Assembly (NCBI GenBank): GCA_035299505.1
Contig: DATGWL010000159.1
Coordinates: 4,353-68,352, forward strand
Length of the DNA stretch: 64,000 bases
From: M3007 sp035299505
GTDB lineage: Bacteria > Bacteroidota > Bacteroidia > Chitinophagales > Saprospiraceae
Reading direction: 5' to 3'
The notes below the pieces were generated by a model. The model was given only the letters and a program-made list of their open reading frames with translations, did no database searches and was not told the origin of the DNA. Of the stretch, positions 59,641 to 64,000 are shown one piece after another; within the stretch, counting starts at the first letter, position 1; each line of letters opens with the position of its first letter. The position numbers and the translations under genes are program-made.

Positions 59641-61104
59641 ATGAATCCACTCCTTATTACCGATGGTTATAAAGTTGACCATCGAAGACAGTACCCGGAA
59701 GGCACCACTTTGGTTTATTCGAACTGGACACCTCGTAAAAGTCGCATTGAAGCCATAGATGAAGTCGTCTTTTTTGGATTACAGTATTTTATAAAGCGGT
59801 ATATTCTGGAAAGCTTTGACACTGATTTTTTTCAAAAACCCAAAGAGGAGGTCGTTAAACAATATTCAAGACGAATCAACCACTATCTCGGGCCGAATGC
59901 TGTTGGGGAGCAACATATAGAAGCATTGCATAACCTTGGTTATATTCCTATGGTTTTCAAGGCTTTACCTGAAGGGAGCCGCGTTCCTGTACGGGTTCCT
60001 ATGTTTACGATGCATAACACCTTGCCGGAGTTTTTTTGGTTGACCAACTATTTTGAAACCCTGATTTCGGCGGTAATTTGGCAGCCATGTACTTCTGCTA
60101 CAATCGCGCTGCAATACAGAAAAATGCTGGACCAGTTTGCTCTGGAAACCTCATCCACTCCTGAGTTTGTAGATTGGCAGGCTCATGATTTTTCCATGCG
60201 TGGCATGGGTGGTATAGACGCCGCTATGAGTTCCGGCGCAGCACACTTACTCAGTTTTAAAGGAACAGATACCATTCCTGCCATTGATTTTCTGGAATCC
60301 TGGTATCAGGCCAATACAGAAAATGAGTTGATTGGCGGTTCTGTAGCCGCCACAGAACATTCCGTGATGTGTATGGGAACAACTGAAGGAGAGTTTGAAA
60401 CATTCCGGAGGCTTATTCAGGATATTTATCCTTCGGGTATTGTTTCTATTGTTTCAGACACCTGGGATCTATGGAAAGTACTAACTGATTATTTACCGCG
60501 ACTTCGAAATGACATACAAGCGCGTCCGGGCAAAGTAGTGATTCGTCCTGATAGTGGTGATCCCGTTGATATACTTTGCGGAAATCCTCATGCAAGCAAT
60601 GAAGCGGCTCGGAAAGGCGTAGTTGCTCTGCTTTGGGATGTTTTTGGCGGCCATGTAAACGAAAAGGGATACAAAGAACTTGCGCCATGTGTTGGAACAA
60701 TTTATGGCGACAGTATCACTTTTGACCGCGCGCAGTCTATTTGTGAGCGATTGAAACAGCAAGGATTTGCTTCTACAAACGTGGTATTGGGGGTTGGATC
60801 ATTTACTTACCAATACAATACCCGCGACACATTTGGGTTTGCCATGAAGGCAACTTACGGAGAGGTAAACGGAGAGGGGCGCGCCATTTTTAAAGATCCG
60901 GTTACGGATGACGGCACTAAAAAATCTGCCAGAGGCTTGATTAAAATCACCCTTGAAAAGGGCAAGTACCAAATTCAGGATAATGTTTCCTGGGAGGAAG
61001 AAGCACAAGGCGAGTTAAGGGAAATTTTCCGGGATGGAAAACTGTTGGCAGACCAAACATTGTCTGAAATTCGGGAACGGATGCGCCAGCACCATGTTTG
61101 CTGA
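59641..61104 (+). CDS. nadV: nicotinamide phosphoribosyltransferase (NadV/NAMPT family)
   Basis: 487 residues, full length for the family (about 460-495). NAMPT-like motifs are LITDGYKVDHRRQYPEGTTL, SGAAHLLSFKGTDT (substrate-selecting Asp), VAATEHSVM (catalytic His), IVSDTWDLWKVL, KVVIRPDSGDPVDI, TIYGDSITFDRA and VVLGVGSFTYQYNTRDT. The enzyme makes NMN from nicotinamide and PRPP, shortcutting NAD synthesis. It is the last gene of the nrtR-prs-nadV unit. No NMN adenylyltransferase is in the window. A Namat-type activity (nicotinamide plus ADP-ribose pyrophosphate) cannot be excluded from sequence alone. Confidence 0.9.
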   Translation: MNPLLITDGYKVDHRRQYPEGTTLVYSNWTPRKSRIEAIDEVVFFGLQYFIKRYILESFDTDFFQKPKEEVVKQYSRRINHYLGPNAVGEQHIEALHNLGYIPMVFKALPEGSRVPVRVPMFTMHNTLPEFFWLTNYFETLISAVIWQPCTSATIALQYRKMLDQFALETSSTPEFVDWQAHDFSMRGMGGIDAAMSSGAAHLLSFKGTDTIPAIDFLESWYQANTENELIGGSVAATEHSVMCMGTTEGEFETFRRLIQDIYPSGIVSIVSDTWDLWKVLTDYLPRLRNDIQARPGKVVIRPDSGDPVDILCGNPHASNEAARKGVVALLWDVFGGHVNEKGYKELAPCVGTIYGDSITFDRAQSICERLKQQGFASTNVVLGVGSFTYQYNTRDTFGFAMKATYGEVNGEGRAIFKDPVTDDGTKKSARGLIKITLEKGKYQIQDNVSWEEEAQGELREIFRDGKLLADQTLSEIRERMRQHHVC

Positions 61105-61223
61105 TGAGACTTGTTGCGACGGGGTACTGTTTGCGCAATGAGGAAGGGAGGAGAGATGCAACCAACCAATATTTATCAGCTTTGCCAAGACTCCACAGCT
61201 TCCAGAGTATTTGGGATGCTGGT

Positions 61224-61261
61224 ACTTTCCCTTGTTGACGTACCCGCCAACAAGGGAAAGT
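61224..61261. terminator. 13-14-bp perfect hairpin after nadV
   Basis: CTTTCCCTTGTTG (61225-61237) pairs with CAACAAGGGAAAG (61248-61260), loop 10 bases. It sits between nadV and a convergent lipoprotein gene; no T-run is seen, so terminator function is uncertain. 61105-61223 shows nothing supported. Confidence 0.5.
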
Positions 61262-61313
61262 GTTGGTAAAATCTCTTGGATATCAATGCTTTAATTAGTG
61301 GAAATCAGGAGCA

Positions 61314-61982
61314 CTACTTTGAAGGCGGGCTGTATGGCAGAGCCGACTTATGCACAATAATTCTCAGCTTTCCGTCTTTGCCTTTTTTAAAAACCCAGGT
61401 TTTATCCACCATTACTTCCTTTCCGTCTTTTCCGGTTACCCACACATTGCCCATGGTAATGGCCACAGAGCCATAAATCTGGATGCCCTGGTTGTCGCTG
61501 CCGGCATTATCATACCGGGCTTTTACGCAAGGCGTAAGCGCAAAACCTTTATCGTTTGGATAATCAGGGTCACCGCCTATAAAATAAGCAAGCGCACCCT
61601 TTTTGTCGTTTCTGAAGGTCTGGTCTCCAAAGGCCAGGGTTGGCTTAAAGAACACCTTGCCATAATCGTAATTGTATGCTTCTGAAAGTACCTGATTGGC
61701 ATAAGCCCTATAATCCCCACCTTCTTCCTTTAACTGGCCTATTTTTACCAGTGCATCGCACCAGGCTTGCTGGGCGGCATTTACTTCCTCGTAAGTAATG
61801 ATGGATTGAGCACCTTCTTCTACATACATCAAACCAAGATCATCAATTACTTTTTGTACCTGTTGACTTGTTTTATTGAGTTGATTTTGTGCCTCTTCCT
61901 TCACTTTTTCCGTGGCCTGATTGCAGGAAATGGCCAAAATGCTACTTGCCAGAGCTATTAAAACGAATACATTCTTGTACAT
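61314..61982 (-). CDS. lipoprotein with NTF2/SnoaL-like C-terminal domain
   Basis: 222 residues. Signal ends in ILAISC (lipid Cys about 20), followed by a helical, Glu/Gln-rich stretch (QATEKVKEEAQNQLNKTSQQ). A cone-shaped NTF2-like domain follows (about 60-215: YEEVNAAQQAWCDALVKIGQ; YDYGKVFFKPTLAFGDQTFR; GFALTPCVKARYDNAGSDNQ; IYGSVAITMGNVWVTGKDGK; DKTWVFKKGKDGKLRIIVHK). Enzyme activity unknown. An AT-rich region with the inverted repeat TACTATA-TTAAAT-TATAGTA (62099-62118) lies upstream. Confidence 0.7.
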   Translation of the reverse strand: MYKNVFVLIALASSILAISCNQATEKVKEEAQNQLNKTSQQVQKVIDDLGLMYVEEGAQSIITYEEVNAAQQAWCDALVKIGQLKEEGGDYRAYANQVLSEAYNYDYGKVFFKPTLAFGDQTFRNDKKGALAYFIGGDPDYPNDKGFALTPCVKARYDNAGSDNQGIQIYGSVAITMGNVWVTGKDGKEVMVDKTWVFKKGKDGKLRIIVHKSALPYSPPSK

Positions 61983-62222
61983 AATCAGCTGTATTTAAGT
62001 TTGCCTACTTTTTAATACGGTGTTCGGCACGTCCGTTTGATAAACGCCTCTTGATTAGACGTTTCTGTTTTGGGGAACATGAAAACTAAAATTAGGTTTA
62101 CTATATTAAATTATAGTATTACTACTTTATCATAATTTTAACCAAAAAACGCTCTAAACCGCAGGTTACTCCTGTATTTCCTGAGGTACGATTGCTTTTT
62201 CACAAAAAAATATCCGAAACCC

Positions 62223-62252
62223 TTGCAACATACCAACAAGTATGTATCTTTG
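62223..62252 (+). promoter_or_regulatory. tetR promoter with operator in its spacer
   Basis: TTG at 62223, 19-base spacer, then TATCTTTG at 62245-62252 (TAnnTTTG). The inverted repeat ACATAC-N6-GTATGT (62228-62245) fills the spacer. The -7 box ends only 4 bases before the ATG, so the mRNA is probably leaderless or nearly so. Autorepression is the natural reading. Confidence 0.68.
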
Positions 62253-62256
62253 CGGC

Positions 62257-62850
62257 ATGAATGCTACAGATACCCGTGAACGCATCCTCCAGTCTATGTT
62301 CACCGACATTCGTCGGAATGGATTCCAAGGATTACGTGCCGATAAAGTGGTTGCCGAAATGGGCATTACCAAGGGGGCTTTGTATCATTATTTTGACAGC
62401 AAACAGTCTATTGGTAAGGCGGTAATTGATGAGATCATTAAACCCAATTACCTTCATTTTTACCACGAGTTGAACCGTTCAGAAGGCAACCCTATTCCGA
62501 TGCTGGCAGACCACCTGAAGTATCTTTCAGATATGGCCACAGATGAAGACATAGCGCTTGGTTGCCCCTTGAACAACCTCATTCAGGAGATGTCGCCCTT
62601 GGATGAAGATTTTCGCCTGCGGATGCGGAATATCGTAGAAGCCATTCAGGAATCTGTAGCCGGCGCACTCCAGCGCGGCAAAGCGGGGGGATTTATCCGC
62701 GAAGACGTAGACTGCAAAGCAGTGAGCCGATTTTTCTTTTCTACCATTGAAGGCTCCTATTCCATGGCTAAAGTCAGCAAACAAAAGGAGGCTTTTGTGA
62801 CTAACATGGGCTTACTAACAGCCTACCTGGAAAGCTTGGCCGTTTCCTGA
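62257..62850 (+). CDS. TetR/AcrR-family repressor
   Basis: 197 residues from MNATDTRERILQSMFTDIRR; a longer frame would start inside the operator. N-terminal HTH (about 8-55: GFQGLRADKVVAEMGITKGALYHYF, then DSKQSIG) matches TetR. The ligand domain includes GCPLNNLIQEMSPLDEDFRL, resembling TetR proteins that carry a conserved Cys for electrophile sensing. The downstream NmrA-like oxidoreductase shares the operator half ACATACCAAC, so both genes are likely one regulon. Confidence 0.88.
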   Translation: MNATDTRERILQSMFTDIRRNGFQGLRADKVVAEMGITKGALYHYFDSKQSIGKAVIDEIIKPNYLHFYHELNRSEGNPIPMLADHLKYLSDMATDEDIALGCPLNNLIQEMSPLDEDFRLRMRNIVEAIQESVAGALQRGKAGGFIREDVDCKAVSRFFFSTIEGSYSMAKVSKQKEAFVTNMGLLTAYLESLAVS

Positions 62851-62920
62851 GAGCATTTTATTCCATGCGTTTATTACAGCAATGCCGTCTGGAGCAAACA
62901 GGATTTTTTTGTTTTTATCA

Positions 62921-62943
62921 ATACATACCAACTGGTTTGTATG
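62921..62943 (+). promoter_or_regulatory. operator-like inverted repeat before the NmrA-like gene
   Basis: ATACATACC-AACT-GGTTTGTAT, one mismatch. It shares ACATACCAAC exactly with the tetR operator. A T-run with TTTG (62903-62911) and a GGTTTG about 20 bases later could be the promoter boxes, with the operator in the spacer again. Confidence 0.6.
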
Positions 62944-62981
62944 AATTCATAAATTGACTCATCTTCTTAACTCAATTCAAC

Positions 62982-63863
62982 ATGTACATCATCACAGGAG
63001 CAACCGGTAATACCGGCAGTCGGATTTCAGAATCACTTTTAGCTTCCGGGCATGCCGTGAAAGCCATAGCCAGGAATCCGGAAAAGTTAGCCAAACTGCA
63101 AGAGAAAGGGGCCAGCATTGTGGCTGGCGATCTTTCTGATGCCGATTTTTTGACACAAACCCTGAAGGGCGCAACTGCGGCCTACCTAATGATTCCGCCT
63201 AATTTTGCCGTAACCGATTGGCGTGCGCACATGACCCAGATGGTTGATGTTTACACGCAGGCAGTTCGTGAAAGTGGTATCAAAAAAGTAGTATTACTAA
63301 GTTCGCTAGGAGCGCACCGAACCGATGGCTTAGGTCCGATAGGTGGTTTGTGCGAACTGGAAAATGCCATGAAAGCCATTCCCGGGCTGGACGTATTGGC
63401 TTTGCGTCCGGGTTATTTCATGGAAAATCTGTACGGATCGGTTGGCATGATCAAGCGCATGGGTATTAATGGTGGCGTGCAGCGTTCGGATGTACGCACG
63501 GCTATTGTACATACGAGCGATATTGCGGCAGTAGCCACCCAGCGACTTTTGGATCTCAACTTTACCGGATTTTCCTATGAATTTATCACAGGACCGGAGG
63601 ATTTAACTTTTGCTGAAATTACCACCATTATTGGTCAGGCCATTGGCAAACCAGATCTTCAGTATGTCAATTTTTCGCCAGCCGACGGCAAAGCGGGCAT
63701 GATTCAGGCCGGACTACCGGAAACGATTGCCAATGGATATGTTGAGATGGCCGAAGGCATGAACAAAGGTTTGATGGTTGAAGGGTACAACCGGGCCGCT
63801 GCAACACAAACCAACACCTCGTTTACCTGGTTTGTAGAGCATGAATTGAAACGTGCTTTTTAG
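62982..63863 (+). CDS. NmrA-like NAD(P)-dependent oxidoreductase (QOR2/SDR-type)
   Basis: 293 residues. N-terminal Rossmann motif (MYIITGATGNTGSRISESLL; GxxGxxG), then VKAIARNPEKLAKLQEKGAS, IVAGDLSDADFLTQTLKGAT, VVLLSSLGAHRTDGL and LRPGYFMENLYG. This is the atypical SDR class including NmrA sensors and YtfG-type quinone oxidoreductases. It probably binds NADPH; substrate unknown. The TetR-linked promoter suggests response to an electrophile, quinone or drug. The stop codon abuts the repeat motif at 63866. Confidence 0.87.
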   Translation: MYIITGATGNTGSRISESLLASGHAVKAIARNPEKLAKLQEKGASIVAGDLSDADFLTQTLKGATAAYLMIPPNFAVTDWRAHMTQMVDVYTQAVRESGIKKVVLLSSLGAHRTDGLGPIGGLCELENAMKAIPGLDVLALRPGYFMENLYGSVGMIKRMGINGGVQRSDVRTAIVHTSDIAAVATQRLLDLNFTGFSYEFITGPEDLTFAEITTIIGQAIGKPDLQYVNFSPADGKAGMIQAGLPETIANGYVEMAEGMNKGLMVEGYNRAAATQTNTSFTWFVEHELKRAF

Positions 63864-64000
63864 AGTGTGTCTGAAAAACATTCACCGGGCTGAAAATGCA
63901 TCTTTTGAAACCTGCCTTTCGCGTCTTTTTCGGGCAATAAGCCCGATTATTCCCCGAAAAAGGGCGCTCAGTCAGGACCCAAAATCTGCTATTTTCATCT
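63864..64000. mobile_element. possible mobile-element end, cut by the window edge
   Basis: Starts with AGTGTGTCTGAAAAACATT two bases after the NmrA-like stop; the same motif forms both arms of the palindrome at 57826-57879. The remaining sequence has no open frame of note but holds nested hairpins (CGGGC-AATAA-GCCCG within CTTTTTCGGG...CCCGAAAAAG, 63925-63962). No transposase is visible before the edge, so the assignment is tentative. Confidence 0.35.

Noticed and set aside
61104..61238. A 44-codon frame whose ATG overlaps the nadV stop (MRLVATGYCLRNEEGRRDAT...)
   Set aside because: The stop overlap looks like translational coupling, but the peptide has no recognisable features and its frame ends inside the hairpin at 61224-61261.

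Overview
The window comes from a chromosome of the phylum Bacteroidota, most likely a Saprospiraceae/Lewinella-like lineage (phylum fairly sure, family an inference). The evidence is: at least four secreted proteins with type IX secretion (T9SS) C-terminal sorting domains; a giant SprB/CHU_C-type repeat protein; a hybrid two-component regulator fused to an AraC output domain; an archaeal/eukaryote-type ProS; an acyl-citrulline-type arginine pathway pair; and several TAnnTTTG promoter boxes with no clear Shine-Dalgarno sites. No rRNA, tRNA, CRISPR array or complete insertion sequence was seen.

Layout. 1-14.4 kb: housekeeping genes (GNAT fragment, Skp-like chaperone, TolC-like protein, hisS, a lipid-linked sugar flippase, NifU-type Fe-S carrier, a lipoprotein, proS, a T9SS subtilase, fused 2-oxoacid dehydrogenase E1), separated by dense short repeats. 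14.5-23 kb: a one-protein sensor/regulator and, behind a run of 21-bp-phased direct repeats, a secreted lectin-like T9SS protein that it probably controls. 23-31.7 kb: a tiny all-acidic protein, Map, a HipA-like kinase with its DUF3037 partner, a membrane-anchored EEP phosphatase/nuclease, DUF4197, and the arginine pair (M20 deacylase-argH). 31.8-44 kb: a secreted-protein island (18-module SprB-like giant, M1 peptidase, BNR protein, DUF4874/DUF4832-PKD protein). 44.4-47.8 kb: S24 repressor, orphan ParA with a ribbon-helix-helix-like partner, phosphoglucose/phosphomannose isomerase. 48-53.7 kb: a minus-strand cluster of mostly unrecognised membrane and cytosolic genes headed by a PA14-OmpA protein. 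53.9-57.8 kb: U32 protein, thioredoxin-like protein and S41 protease. 58-61.1 kb: an NAD-salvage unit (NrtR-type Nudix regulator, Prs-like enzyme, NadV) with three near-identical palindromic operators. 61.3-64 kb: lipoprotein, TetR and an NmrA-like oxidoreductase sharing an operator, then the edge of a possible mobile element.

The most unusual feature is the intergenic DNA. Much of it is built from arrays of short degenerate words (7-mers CCGTNNN, 8-mers GAGTNNNN, 9-mers GGGTTTGAA, 11-mers AAATGNCYCYT). These are often arranged as inverted pairs around a unique loop, and they abut or supply start and stop codons. Three array elements share a hairpin core whose paired bases covary, and three other palindromes share a core but have different, still self-complementary arms. 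I see no transposase in the window that explains them. All assignments come from reading the sequence; no database search was run.
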